Assembly (NCBI RefSeq): GCF_000987955.1
Contig: NZ_LAZU01000036.1
Span: forward strand, 248,001 to 312,000
DNA: 64,000 nucleotides
Direction of reading: 5' to 3'
Source of the DNA: Paenibacillus sp. DMB20
Lineage (GTDB): Bacteria; Bacillota; Bacilli; Paenibacillales; Paenibacillaceae
The notes under the pieces were generated by a model. It saw only the letters and a program-made list of their open reading frames with translations. It had not been told where the DNA came from and ran no database searches. Positions within the stretch are counted from its first letter, which is position 1. The number at the start of each line of letters is the position of its first letter. Below are positions 37,177 through 46,057 of the stretch, one piece after another. A program made the position numbers and the translations under genes.

Positions 37177-37719
37177 TCATATTGCGCTGTGCAGCAGCGA
37201 TGACCCGGGCAGCTCCAGCCGGTATCCTTTAACGAGGGTTTCTCCATTGGTCGTATCCGTCTCATAGGCCCGCTCAAAGCCGAGCCTCTCATAAAGATTC
37301 ACAGCGGAGGCCATCATGTCGGAGGTATGGAGATTCAACGTGGTTGCCCCGAGCTGAATGCATCTTCGGCCGGCTTCCTGAATTAGAAGCGTAGCGATGC
37401 CCCGTCCCCTGGCGGCTGGAGATACGGCAAGGAGGCGGATAATCGGCGAATGGATTCCCATTTCCGGCTTGCCGTAAGCGGCTTCCGAGGAAAGAAAGAG
37501 CTGAACGCTGCCGACGATTTTTCCGCCAAGCTCGGCTACAATGCGGGCATGCGGAGCATTGCCGTACGCGGACTTCCGAATCGAATCCCGGTACTCCTCC
37601 CATCGTTCCTTAGGCATATCCAAGGCATATTGCTGATAGGACTCCAGCATTACGGCCGCCACGGCCTCGCGTTCCCACTCCCGGGCATCCCGTAGAACCA
37701 CTTGTTGTATGGGATTCAT
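37177..37719 (-). CDS. GNAT-family N-acetyltransferase
   Basis: 180 residues, one GNAT domain. The acetyl-CoA loop is AVSPAARGRGIATLLIQEAG and the C-terminal VNLYERLGFERAY motif is clear. The ATG follows GAGGAG. It is divergent from the LysR regulator of the cysteine-type operon, 266 bases away, sharing its control region. Bacillus operons of that kind normally include an N-acetyltransferase that protects the amino group before oxidation. None is found inside the operon here, so this gene is the best candidate for that step. That is inference from place; the enzyme could have another substrate. Confidence 0.87.
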   Translation of the reverse strand: MNPIQQVVLRDAREWEREAVAAVMLESYQQYALDMPKERWEEYRDSIRKSAYGNAPHARIVAELGGKIVGSVQLFLSSEAAYGKPEMGIHSPIIRLLAVSPAARGRGIATLLIQEAGRRCIQLGATTLNLHTSDMMASAVNLYERLGFERAYETDTTNGETLVKGYRLELPGSSLLHSAI

Positions 37720-37845
37720 TCTTCATCACTCCTCATTGTCGGTCTTCATGTTTACCAAAGAAGCATTTTGCGATAAGTTGTGAACAGTATATCAATCAAA
37801 ACCGATTTATCACATGGGAAAACAAGATTATTAATGGCTTAATTA

Positions 37846-37954
37846 AAAAACTCTATAAGGATATAAGGATTGACAATGATTTGCCAACTGCCTAAGATAA
37901 GAATAATTTATAACCCACTGTCGACTTAAAACCGCCTAAATTTATAAGAATAAT
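37846..37954 (+). promoter_or_regulatory. Repeated motifs before the LysR gene
   Basis: AAAAACTCTAT at 37846-37856 and ATAAGAATAAT at 37897-37907 and again at 37944-37954. The first occurs unchanged, and the second inverted, in the promoter of the importer gene at 39003. Candidate operators of the LysR protein. Confidence 0.5.
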
Positions 37955-37985
37955 GTGATTAAATTGCGTTTTGGGGGTGCCAAAC

Positions 37986-38864
37986 TTGAATATCGAAAAT
38001 ATCGAGGCCTTTGTCTACATTAACCATTACGGCAGCTTTAACAAGGCCGCCGACGTTCTTTTTCTCTCGCAGCCGACGGTGACGGCGCGCATTCAGTCGC
38101 TGGAACGCGAGCTCGACTGCAGACTGTTCGATCGTTTGGGGAAACAGATTCATCTGACGGATAAAGGCAGGCAGTTTCTTCCCTATGCCCAGCAAATCCT
38201 TCAAACCTTTCAAAAAGGGAAACATCACCTTCAGTCCAATCAAGCGATGCCCAATGTGCTGAGAATCGGAAGCACGGTCTCGATTTCCAACTACTTCATG
38301 CCGCAGCTTCTCATGGTTTTAAACCGGCGTTTTCCGGATATTCACTTTAAATTGACCACAGCTCCTACGGAAGAGCTGGCCGTTAAGCTCTCGGCCAAAG
38401 ATATTGACTTTGCCTTTGTCCGCAAGCTGATGAATCCGGCCTTTCAATCCTATCCGTTCTTCGAAGACCCCATTCGCTTGTACGTTTATAAGGATCATCC
38501 GTTGGCAACCGCCGAAAGGGCGTCGATCCGCGATCTAAGGCATGAAAGGCTCGTGTTTTTCGAATGCGGCTCCCTGGACTGGCTGCGGATTCATAGGGTA
38601 TTCGAGAACCTAGAACAGCAGCCGGACATTGTATTTCAAGTGGACAATTCCGAAACGGCCAAAAAGCTGGTTTTAGAGCGAGCCGGGATTTGCTTTCTCC
38701 CAGGCCTATGCGCACGGCAGGAAGTTGACGAGGGACGCCTGATTCCGGTGGACATTAAGGAGACGTTGGGCATCTCCATGCAGACCAATCTGATCTCCTT
38801 GGCGGGTCAGAACAAAGATTTCTTGGAATCCGTGCTGGAACTCGGCGGTCAATTATCCCATTAA
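37986..38864 (+). CDS. LysR-family regulator of the cysteine-type operon
   Basis: 292 residues. The N-terminal winged helix is typical (ENIEAFVYINHYGSFNKAAD, then LSQPTVTARIQSLERELDCRLF). The C-terminal inducer domain follows the periplasmic-binding fold. Place and target match YtlI of Bacillus subtilis, the activator of the ytmI-tcyJKLMN-ytmO-ytnIJ operon. The TTG at 37986 is used since GGGGGTG lies before it. Two promoter regions, before this gene and before the importer, share identical motifs, in keeping with self-control and activation of the operon. Confidence 0.88.
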   Translation: MNIENIEAFVYINHYGSFNKAADVLFLSQPTVTARIQSLERELDCRLFDRLGKQIHLTDKGRQFLPYAQQILQTFQKGKHHLQSNQAMPNVLRIGSTVSISNYFMPQLLMVLNRRFPDIHFKLTTAPTEELAVKLSAKDIDFAFVRKLMNPAFQSYPFFEDPIRLYVYKDHPLATAERASIRDLRHERLVFFECGSLDWLRIHRVFENLEQQPDIVFQVDNSETAKKLVLERAGICFLPGLCARQEVDEGRLIPVDIKETLGISMQTNLISLAGQNKDFLESVLELGGQLSH

Positions 38865-38884
38865 TGAATTGCATGGACGAATAG

Positions 38885-38963
38885 AAAAACTCTATTAGAC
38901 GCGTTCGGAAAATCGCGTTAAAGTTAGTGTCAACATAATTCTTATTAAAACCATCGGAATTAT
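38885..38963 (+). promoter_or_regulatory. Importer promoter region with LysR-like and CymR-like elements
   Basis: AAAAACTCTAT at 38885-38895 repeats the copy before lysR. An inverted ATAAGAAT lies at 38938-38945. ATAATTC (38935-38941) and GAATTAT (38957-38963) form an inverted repeat with a 15-base spacer. The GGAATT half resembles CymR boxes, the sulfur repressor of Bacillus. No binding is proven. Confidence 0.5.
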
Positions 38964-39002
38964 CGAATTGTGGGACAAACGAAGTTGAAGGGGGATGAGG
39001 TC

Positions 39003-39836
39003 GTGAAAAAATCGGTTGGAACAGCAGTTTTAATCCTGTTGGCAGGGGTGATCGCCGGATGCGGAGCGGGTGCGAATAACGGGGTGACGCACAAAGTTAA
39101 CCCGGCGAACGCTGCCGAAGGAAGTGCAACCAAAATCGTGGTCGGTACAGGCACGGCCTTTCCGAGGGTTTGCTTTATCGACGAGAACGGAAAGCTGACG
39201 GGCTTTGACGTTGAGTTGGTCCGGGAAATCGATAGGCGGTTGCCGGAGTATGAATTCGAGTTCCAGACGATGGAGTTCGCCAATCTGCTGCTGAGCCTGG
39301 AGACGAAAAAGATCGACTTTGTTGCTCACGAGATGGAGAAGAATCCGGAGCGAACGGAAAAGTATCTTTTCAACAAAGAACCTTATGCATACTGGAAAAA
39401 CAAAATCATCGTCGCCAAGGACAATGACTCGATTCAATCGATGGATGACCTGAAAGGAAAGAAAGTTCTGGCCGGGGCCACCAGTGCGGCTGCACAGATT
39501 CTGGAAAACTATAACAAGGAAAATAACAATGCGATTAACATTGTCTATCAGAACGGCGCAGCGAATGATGCAGTGAACCAGATTACGACAGGCCGGGTGG
39601 ATGCCACGTTGGGCGCCGATTTTACGCTGCCGCTTATCGACCCCCGGGGCAAGCTTAAAGCGACGGGGGCTCCACTGTCGGAGGGAGACATCCTGTTCGT
39701 CTTCCGAAAGAATGATCCGGCAGGACAGAAGTTGGCGGATGCGGTTGACGGGGCGATCAAGGAGCTTAAATCCGACGGTACGCTCGGGAAGCTGAGCAAG
39801 GAGTGGCTGGGTGACGACTTTACCTCATCGAAATAA
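39003..39836 (+). CDS. Amino acid-binding lipoprotein of a cystine-type importer
   Basis: 277 residues. A lipoprotein signal with lipobox IAGC is followed by a type II periplasmic-binding domain (TGFDVELVREIDRRLPEYEFEF; later FNKEPYAYWKNKIIVAKD). It is closest in form to TcyJ/TcyK of Bacillus, which bind cystine and related sulfur amino acids. The GTG at 39003 follows GGGGGATGAGG; earlier in-frame GTG is without a site and would spoil the signal. Two permeases and an ATPase follow at once. Only one binding protein is present here, whereas B. subtilis ytm has two. Confidence 0.88.
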   Translation: MKKSVGTAVLILLAGVIAGCGAGANNGVTHKVNPANAAEGSATKIVVGTGTAFPRVCFIDENGKLTGFDVELVREIDRRLPEYEFEFQTMEFANLLLSLETKKIDFVAHEMEKNPERTEKYLFNKEPYAYWKNKIIVAKDNDSIQSMDDLKGKKVLAGATSAAAQILENYNKENNNAINIVYQNGAANDAVNQITTGRVDATLGADFTLPLIDPRGKLKATGAPLSEGDILFVFRKNDPAGQKLADAVDGAIKELKSDGTLGKLSKEWLGDDFTSSK

Positions 39837-39872
39837 GCGAGGGAAAAAACCAAGAAGGGAGAAGGGTAGTTC

Positions 39873-40646
39873 ATGGGTGCACCGTTCGATTTCTCGTTCG
39901 TGCTTGGCTTTATTCCGAAGCTTCTGTCCGTGCTGGGCGTAACGCTGCAAATAGTCGGCAGCTCGCTGCTATTGGGGATGATCGCCGGATTTTTAATCGC
40001 CCTTCCCCGTCTATACCGGATACCGGTACTGAATGCGTTGTCCAAAGTGTATGTTTCGTTTTTCAGAGGAACGCCGATTCTGATTCAGCTGTTCTTGTTT
40101 TATTACGGATTGCCGGAGATTTTGAAGCTGGCTCATATTGACTTGTCACGCGCGCCGGTCCTGGTATTCGTCATCCTGACTTACGGGCTTCATACCGGAG
40201 CGTTTATGTCGGAGATGATCCGCGCCTCGGTTGCGGCCGTGGACAGAGGCCAGGTCGAGGCCGCATATGCCATGGGAATGAAGGGACATCAAGCGTTTAC
40301 CCGGATTGTTCTCCCTCAAGCTCTTGCCATTGCGGTCCCGGTCTTTTCGAATATGGTGATTGCTTTGCTGAAGGACACCTCTCTGGCTTTTACCCTCGGG
40401 CTTATGGAGATGACGGGAAAAGCCGAAACGCTTGGCAGCATAACCCAGCATTTCATCGAGGCGTATCTTGCTTTAGCGTTTATCTACCTTATCGTCAGCT
40501 TTGCGCTGGAGAAGCTGCTGAAGCTTGCCGAGCAGCGATTAACGCTTCATGAGGTTCCGAATGCGGCGGTCAAAAAGGGATTCCGGATTCGGAAAAAATT
40601 AAGCCGGCTCATGATACCGGAAATGGGACTGAAAAAGGAGGCGTAG
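39873..40646 (+). CDS. Amino acid ABC importer permease, TcyL-like
   Basis: 257 residues with five membrane helices, HisMQ-type. The EAA loop with the ATPase-contact Gly lies at VEAAYAMGMKGHQAFTRIVLPQA, and the family sequence YVSFFRGTPILIQLFLFYYG is clear. The charged C-end after helix 5 is longer than usual by about 25 residues. The ATG follows AAGGGAGAAGGG. It pairs with the next permease to make a heterodimeric channel for a cystine-like amino acid. Confidence 0.92.
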   Translation: MGAPFDFSFVLGFIPKLLSVLGVTLQIVGSSLLLGMIAGFLIALPRLYRIPVLNALSKVYVSFFRGTPILIQLFLFYYGLPEILKLAHIDLSRAPVLVFVILTYGLHTGAFMSEMIRASVAAVDRGQVEAAYAMGMKGHQAFTRIVLPQALAIAVPVFSNMVIALLKDTSLAFTLGLMEMTGKAETLGSITQHFIEAYLALAFIYLIVSFALEKLLKLAEQRLTLHEVPNAAVKKGFRIRKKLSRLMIPEMGLKKEA

Positions 40647-40650
40647 AGCC

Positions 40651-41361
40651 GTGAAAATCGATCCATCATTCATTTGGACGGCTTTTGTGAATTTGCTGTC
40701 CGCCGTTCCGACCACCCTGTTGATCACCGCCGTATCGGTCACGGCGGGGTTTGTCATCGGGCTGATAACCTCATTGGTCCGGATCTACAAAGTTCCCTTG
40801 CTGAGCCAGATTGCTGCTGCTTATATCACCTTTATCCGCGGTACGCCCATGCTTACGCATCTGCTGCTGATCTACTTTGGCTTGCCGGCGATTCTGGATG
40901 CTGTTTCCTCTCAATGGGGCTGGGGCTTGAGATCTTCCTCCATTCCGATGATCTGGTTTGCGTTTATATCGTTCTCGATTACCGCGGGAGCTTACATGTC
41001 GGAAGTGATCCGCTCCGGGCTGATGGCAGTCAACCGCGGTCAGATGGAAGCCGCCTATTCGGTCGGAATGACGACGGTCCAAGCGCTGCGCAGGATCGTA
41101 TTCCCGCAAGCGCTGGCAGTCAGCTTGCCTAACCTGTCCAACTCGGTGATCGGCATGCTTCACGGCTCGACCTTGGTTTTTACCGTATCGGTTGTGGACA
41201 TTAACGCCCAAGCGCAAATCGTGGCATCGACCAACTGGAAGTTCTTCGAGTCTTACCTGGCGGCTGCGGCTATTTTTTGGGGGCTTACCCTCCTGATCGA
41301 AAGGCTGACGGCGCAGCTTGAGAAACGAATCAATCTTTACAATCGGGGGGGAGTCGCATGA
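40651..41361 (+). CDS. Amino acid ABC importer permease, TcyM-like
   Basis: 236 residues, five helices. The ATPase-contact loop is MEAAYSVGMTTVQALRRIVFPQA, and AYITFIRGTPMLTHLLLIYFG matches the twin permease. The GTG start has AAAAAGGAGG within the end of the gene before, four bases after its stop. Its last codons overlap the ATPase start by four bases. It forms the channel with the 39873 gene. Function and substrate range rest on similarity to TcyM. Confidence 0.92.
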   Translation: MKIDPSFIWTAFVNLLSAVPTTLLITAVSVTAGFVIGLITSLVRIYKVPLLSQIAAAYITFIRGTPMLTHLLLIYFGLPAILDAVSSQWGWGLRSSSIPMIWFAFISFSITAGAYMSEVIRSGLMAVNRGQMEAAYSVGMTTVQALRRIVFPQALAVSLPNLSNSVIGMLHGSTLVFTVSVVDINAQAQIVASTNWKFFESYLAAAAIFWGLTLLIERLTAQLEKRINLYNRGGVA

Positions 41362-42110
41362 TTAAGCTGACGAATATTTCGAAGTCCTTCGGCCGGAATC
41401 ATGTGCTGAAATCCATTGATCTGACGGTCAACAAAGGCGAAGTGGTTGTCATCCTCGGGCCGAGCGGGTCAGGCAAAACCACGCTTCTGCGCTGCGTGAA
41501 TTATCTGGAGAAGCCAAGCGACGGGGAAATTGCCATCGGCGATTTCAAGCTAAGCTGCAAGCGCGCCACGAAGAAGGAGATCCAAACGCTTCGCCGGAGG
41601 TCGGCCATGGTCTTTCAGCAGTACAATCTGTTCAAGCACAAGACGGCGCTGGAAAACGTCATGGAAGGCTTAGTCATCGTGAAGAAAATGCCGAGGGAAG
41701 AAGCGAGGGAGAAAAGCATTGCGCTGCTCGAAAAAGTAGGGCTTGCCGGAAAACTGGACGCTTATCCGAGCCAGCTCTCGGGAGGCCAGCAGCAGCGGGT
41801 CGGCATTGCCCGGGCGCTCGCCATGGAGCCTGAAGTGATCCTGTTCGACGAACCGACATCGGCATTGGATCCGGAGCTTGTGGGAGAGGTGCTGGCGGTC
41901 ATCCGCAAGATCGCCAAGGAAGGCATTACGATGATCGTCGTGACCCATGAGATGGGCTTTGCCCGGGACGTGGCAAACCATGTCGTGTTTATGGACGGCG
42001 GCGTCATCGTGGAGGAGGGAGCTCCGGCTGAACTGTTCAACCATCCTCGCGAAGACAGGACCAAGCAGTTTCTGAAGCGGATTACGCCTGAACTCAACTA
42101 TAGCATTTAG
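41358..42110 (+). CDS. Amino acid ABC importer ATPase, TcyN-like
   Basis: 250 residues. Walker A is GPSGSGKTTLLRC (near 35), the Q-loop QQYNLF, the signature LSGGQQQRVGIARAL, Walker B VILFDEPTSALD, the H-loop VTHEM. This is the polar amino acid importer class. It drives uptake through the two permeases just before it. The ATG overlaps the stop of the permease gene and GGGGGGAG precedes it. The next gene, a flavin monooxygenase, starts 13 bases on, so uptake and breakdown are transcribed together. Confidence 0.95.
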   Translation: MIKLTNISKSFGRNHVLKSIDLTVNKGEVVVILGPSGSGKTTLLRCVNYLEKPSDGEIAIGDFKLSCKRATKKEIQTLRRRSAMVFQQYNLFKHKTALENVMEGLVIVKKMPREEAREKSIALLEKVGLAGKLDAYPSQLSGGQQQRVGIARALAMEPEVILFDEPTSALDPELVGEVLAVIRKIAKEGITMIVVTHEMGFARDVANHVVFMDGGVIVEEGAPAELFNHPREDRTKQFLKRITPELNYSI

Positions 42111-42123
42111 GAGGCCGACAGTT

Positions 42124-43140
42124 ATGGGGATAACGATAAGCGTGCTTGATCAAAGTCCGATTTTTCCCGGGGAAACACCCTCGGAAGCTTTTGCGCATAC
42201 GGTTTCTCTGGCACAAATATCGGAGGAACTGGGGTTTCGCCGGTTCTGGGTATCGGAGCACCATGATTCCGACCATGTGGCGGGTTCCTCGCCCGAGGTT
42301 TTGATCTCTTATCTCTTGGCGAAAACAAAGACGATCCGCGTCGGATCCGGCGGCGTCATGCTCCAGCATTACAGCCCTTACAAGGTAGCCGAAAATTTCA
42401 ATGTGCTGGCCTCTCTCGCTCCGGGACGCGTGGATTTGGGCATTGGCCGCGCGCCCGGCGGCTTGCCGCGAAGCACGCAGGCACTTCAGCGGGGAGTAGA
42501 GGATCAGGCGAATCTGACGGACAAAATCGTGGAGCTGGGAAAGTTCGTACATAATCGACTCGAAGAGGAACATCCCCTCTCGGGATTACGTGCCGCTCCC
42601 CTGCCGGAGACGGCTCCCGAGCTGTATGTGCTGGGCGCAAGCGTTGGCAGCGCGGAAATCGCAGCCGGACTGGGCCTGCCTTATGTATTCTCGCTATTCA
42701 TTAATGGGGATGAGTCCGCGGCGTTGGAAGCGATTCGGACCTACCGGAGCGCCTATGACCCATCCCATGGAACGGAGCCGCAGGTCATGGTGGCTCTCTC
42801 GGTCATCGTTGCCGATACCGAGGAGGAAGCGGCTAAGCTTGCCGGTTCGCAAAAGCTTGTGAAGATTCATCTCGCCGGCGGAAGGACGCTGACGCTCGGT
42901 ACCCTGGAACAGGCCGAGGAATTTGGGAGGCAGTCGGGCGAGCCCTATACGATAGAGGAACAGGAGCCCTTCATTACGAAAGGGACGAAAGAATCGGTCC
43001 GGGCGAAACTGCTTGAGCTACAAAAGGCAACCGGGGTCGACGAGTTCATCGTGACCAGCAACATTCAGCCCTTTCCCAAGCGCCTCCGTTCCTTTCGGCT
43101 GCTTAGCGAAGCTTTGGCTGAAGTGCCTGCCGAAGCGTAA
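42124..43140 (+). CDS. Luciferase-like flavin monooxygenase (MsnO8/YtmO type)
   Basis: 338 residues of the luciferase-like monooxygenase family, alpha/beta barrel, using reduced FMN and O2. Marks are SVLDQSPIFPGETPSEAF at the N-end and RFWVSEHHDSDHVAGSSPE. It is nearest to YtmO, whose gene has the same place behind tcyN in Bacillus subtilis. It would oxidise an imported sulfur compound. Reduced flavin is probably supplied by the reductase encoded at 47450. The ATG follows AGGAGG. The substrate is not proven. Confidence 0.88.
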   Translation: MGITISVLDQSPIFPGETPSEAFAHTVSLAQISEELGFRRFWVSEHHDSDHVAGSSPEVLISYLLAKTKTIRVGSGGVMLQHYSPYKVAENFNVLASLAPGRVDLGIGRAPGGLPRSTQALQRGVEDQANLTDKIVELGKFVHNRLEEEHPLSGLRAAPLPETAPELYVLGASVGSAEIAAGLGLPYVFSLFINGDESAALEAIRTYRSAYDPSHGTEPQVMVALSVIVADTEEEAAKLAGSQKLVKIHLAGGRTLTLGTLEQAEEFGRQSGEPYTIEEQEPFITKGTKESVRAKLLELQKATGVDEFIVTSNIQPFPKRLRSFRLLSEALAEVPAEA

Positions 43141-43184
43141 ATGTGCAACCCTCAAACTGGGATCATTACAAGGAGGTTTAACCT

Positions 43185-44372
43185 ATGGCGAGTCATGCAT
43201 TATCCACAGAAGCAGAGATCGAACGGTTTATTGAGATCCGGCGCCAACTCCATCGGTACCCGGAGCTGTCGAACGAGGAATTCGAAACGACCCGCCGGAT
43301 TAGCGAATGGTTGGAGGAAGCGGACGTAAGCATTCTCGATTATCCGCTTGCCACGGGAGTCATTGCCGAGGTTGGCGGACTTCAGGAAGGACCAGTCATC
43401 GCCCTGCGGGCGGATATTGATGCGCTCCCCGTACAGGAAGAGACCGGACTTCCTTTTGCTTCGGCGTTCCCTGGCAAAATGCATGCCTGCGGCCATGATT
43501 TTCATACGGCATCGCTGATCGGAACCGCCTTTGCCCTGAAAAAGCGGGAAAGCGAGCTGAAAGGAACGGTCAGGCTAATTTTTCAGCCGGCCGAGGAGAA
43601 GGCGAAGGGGGCGAAACAGGTCATTGGCAGTAGGGCGCTCGAGGGCGTAAAAGCCATATTCGGGATGCATAACAAGCCGGATCTGCCGGTGGGGACCATC
43701 GGGATTAAGGAAGGCCCTCTGATGGCTGCCGCCGACGGCTTCGTGGTCGAAGTGGCGGGGAGGGGATCGCATGCCGCGGTTCCGGAGGCAGGCCTTGACC
43801 CGATCGTGACGGCATCGCACATCATCACGGCTCTCCAATCCATCGTCAGCCGGAATGTCAGCCCGTTGAAGAGCGCCGTCATCAGCGTGACGAAGCTGCA
43901 CGGCGGAACGGCGTGGAACGTGATTCCCGATCGGGCGTTGCTCGAAGGAACGATTCGCACGTTCGACGATGAAGTTCGCCTGCGAGTGCTTGAGCGCTTC
44001 AGCAAGGTGGTTGAAGGCGTGGCCGCGGCATTCGGTACGACGGCTGCCATCCGGTGGATCGAGGGGCCGCCGCCCGTGAATAACGACCCTGCTCTGGCCG
44101 AGCTCGGATATGCCGCCGCCGCAGATGCCGGCTATCAGGCCATCACGCCGGTTCCTTCGCCGGCCGGAGAGGATTTTGCCGTATACCAGCGGGACATTCC
44201 CGGTTTATTCGTCTTCATGGGTACGGCCGGGACGCAGGAGTGGCATCACCCGGCCTTCGACCTGGACGAGAAGGCTCTTCCGGTCAGCATCGGCTTCTTC
44301 ACTAGGCTGGCCGAACGTGCGCTGGCGTTTTACGCCTCAGGCACAGGCACAGGCGGAGGTGCATCGCTATAG
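43185..44372 (+). CDS. M20-family amidohydrolase/N-deacylase (YxeP/YtnL/SndA type)
   Basis: 395-residue di-metal peptidase-family enzyme. Metal ligands lie in HACGHDFH, PAEE and GMHN; the dimerisation domain is inserted at about 180-290; the last ligand region contains WHHPAF. Relatives remove N-acyl groups from amino acids. In Bacillus, YxeP and YtnL deacetylate N-acetyl cysteine derivatives after oxidation. The ATG follows AAGGAGG. Position between two monooxygenase genes agrees with that pathway. A plain hippurate-type hydrolase is possible, so the substrate is inferred. Confidence 0.88.
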   Translation: MASHALSTEAEIERFIEIRRQLHRYPELSNEEFETTRRISEWLEEADVSILDYPLATGVIAEVGGLQEGPVIALRADIDALPVQEETGLPFASAFPGKMHACGHDFHTASLIGTAFALKKRESELKGTVRLIFQPAEEKAKGAKQVIGSRALEGVKAIFGMHNKPDLPVGTIGIKEGPLMAAADGFVVEVAGRGSHAAVPEAGLDPIVTASHIITALQSIVSRNVSPLKSAVISVTKLHGGTAWNVIPDRALLEGTIRTFDDEVRLRVLERFSKVVEGVAAAFGTTAAIRWIEGPPPVNNDPALAELGYAAAADAGYQAITPVPSPAGEDFAVYQRDIPGLFVFMGTAGTQEWHHPAFDLDEKALPVSIGFFTRLAERALAFYASGTGTGGGASL

Positions 44373-45519
44373 CCGCCGTAAATACGTTTGATGTCCTTGT
44401 GGTGGGAGCAGGCTCGATGGGCATGAGCGCCGGATATTATTTGGCCCGGCGGGGAGTGCGGACGCTGCTCATCGACGCCTTTGATCCACCGCACCGCGAG
44501 GGCAGCCATCATGGCGAGCCCAGGCTTATCCGCCATGCTTATAGCGGGGATCCGGTGTATACCGAGATGGCGGTTCGCGCGCATCGGCTGTGGAACGAAG
44601 TGGAGGATATGACCGGAACGAAACTGTTGGTGCAATCCGGCGTCCTGAATATGGCCGACAGCGGCGTGTATTCTTTCAAAGAGCGCATGGCAGCGGCCAA
44701 AGGGCAGCTTGCCCGTTGCGAGCGGCTGGATGCCGCCGGGATTCGCGAACGTTGGCCGGAGCTGCATATTCCGGAAAATTTCGAAGCTCTGTATGAGCCT
44801 GATGCCGGTTATCTTCGCAGCGAAGAGTGCGTAAGGGCCTACCGGAAGCTGGCACTCTCCTGCGGAGTTACGCTGTTGACAACACCATGGTACGGGAAGT
44901 GAAAGCCAAAGCCGGTTTCGTCTCCGTCTGTACCGAGCAAGAAGAATATCAGGCAGGCGCAGCGATTCTGAGTGCAGGCGCTTGGTTTCGCACTCTTTCC
45001 CCGTTCGTGAATTTGCCGATCCGGGCGGTCCGCAAAGCGGTCGCGTGGTTTGAAACGGGTTCCCCTGCCTTTGATGCCGGACGGTTTCCGGGCTTCACGC
45101 TGAACACCCGGAAAGGCGGTTATTACGGGTTCCCCAGCATCGGCGGTTCCGGGCTCAAAATCGGGCGGCATGACACCGGATCGATCTGGGATCCGGATCA
45201 GCCGCTGGCCCCTTTCGGCAGCCATGCCGAAGATGAGGGCGACTTGCGGGATGTGCTTGAAGCTTACATGCCGAGAGCGGCAGGCAGACTGAAGCGAGGG
45301 ATCGTCTGCAAATATGAAATGTCTCCCGACGAGGGGTTTATTATCGACAGGCACCCGGAGTTCCCGCATGTTTGGATCGCGGGCGGTTTTTCGGGCCATG
45401 GCTTTAAATTTTCGAGCGTGGTTGGAAAGATGCTGTCGGATCTCGTCATCGACGGGCATACGACGCATGACATCCGGCCTTTTTCGCTGGCCCGTTTTAA
45501 CCGGACCGTGTCCGTGTAG
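44369..45519 (+). CDS. FAD-dependent amine oxidase, sarcosine/N-methyltryptophan oxidase type (frameshifted)
   Basis: About 383 residues when repaired. The FAD motif is DVLVVGAGSMGMSAGYYLA; the HGEPRLIRHAYSGDP region, where family members hold active-site residues, follows. The C-half contains HPEFPHVWIAGGFSGHGFKF; the Cys that binds FAD covalently in relatives is not obvious. Relatives oxidise N-methyl amino acids to give formaldehyde and H2O2. The frame breaks near 44880; one added base gives LLTNTMVREVKAK. No normal start exists before the FAD motif. After GGAGGTG comes ATA at 44369, overlapping the stop of the M20 gene; GTG at 44399 would remove the first strand. It is an unusual member of this operon type. 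Confidence 0.82.
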
Positions 45520-45540
45520 TTTAGCGATGGAGGAGATGGA

Positions 45541-46008
45541 ATGAACGACATCCGTGTCGAAGCTTTTTTGAATACCCATGAACAGCTGCTTGCCGCCGTC
45601 GATGGCCTAAGCCAGGTTGAGCTGCAATGGAAGCCGTCGGCGCAGGCATGGAGCGTGCAGGAGGTGCTCTCGCATCTGGTGGACCACAGCATCGTGATCT
45701 CTTTCCGGATTCGGGATATTCTTGCCGGTACCACGAACCGGCTGCCGGCATTTCATCAGGATGCCTGGGTCGGCGGCCAATACTCCAATGCGGGAAGCTC
45801 ACGCGATATTCTGGACGTTTTCCGTTCGCTTCTGCATTATAACGGCTTGCTGTTTCACCGTCTGAATGCTGCAGACTTGGCCAAAACCGGCGTGAATGTA
45901 AAAGGCGAAATCGTAAGCGTGTCGGATATTGTTGACGGATTTATCCGTCACGTGCAAAATCATCTCGGTCAAATCGAGCACATTAAAGAAGCTGCCGCTC
46001 TTGTTTAA
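45541..46008 (+). CDS. DinB-family protein, putative thiol S-transferase
   Basis: 155-residue four-helix bundle of the DinB_2 class. The metal-binding His set is visible in EVLSHLVDHS (about 45-50) and RHVQNHLGQIEH (about 137-148). N-end LNTHEQLLAAVDGLSQVELQWKP fits the family. Some relatives are bacillithiol or mycothiol S-transferases, which makes sense in an operon about thiol compounds. The ATG follows GGAGG, and the gene is 21 bases after the oxidase. No such gene is in the well-known ytm or yxe operons. Activity is inferred only from family and place. Confidence 0.83.
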   Translation: MNDIRVEAFLNTHEQLLAAVDGLSQVELQWKPSAQAWSVQEVLSHLVDHSIVISFRIRDILAGTTNRLPAFHQDAWVGGQYSNAGSSRDILDVFRSLLHYNGLLFHRLNAADLAKTGVNVKGEIVSVSDIVDGFIRHVQNHLGQIEHIKEAAALV

Positions 46009-46057
46009 GGCGAACAGGCAAGACAGTCCGCAATCCTAGATAAGGAGGAAATGGAAG

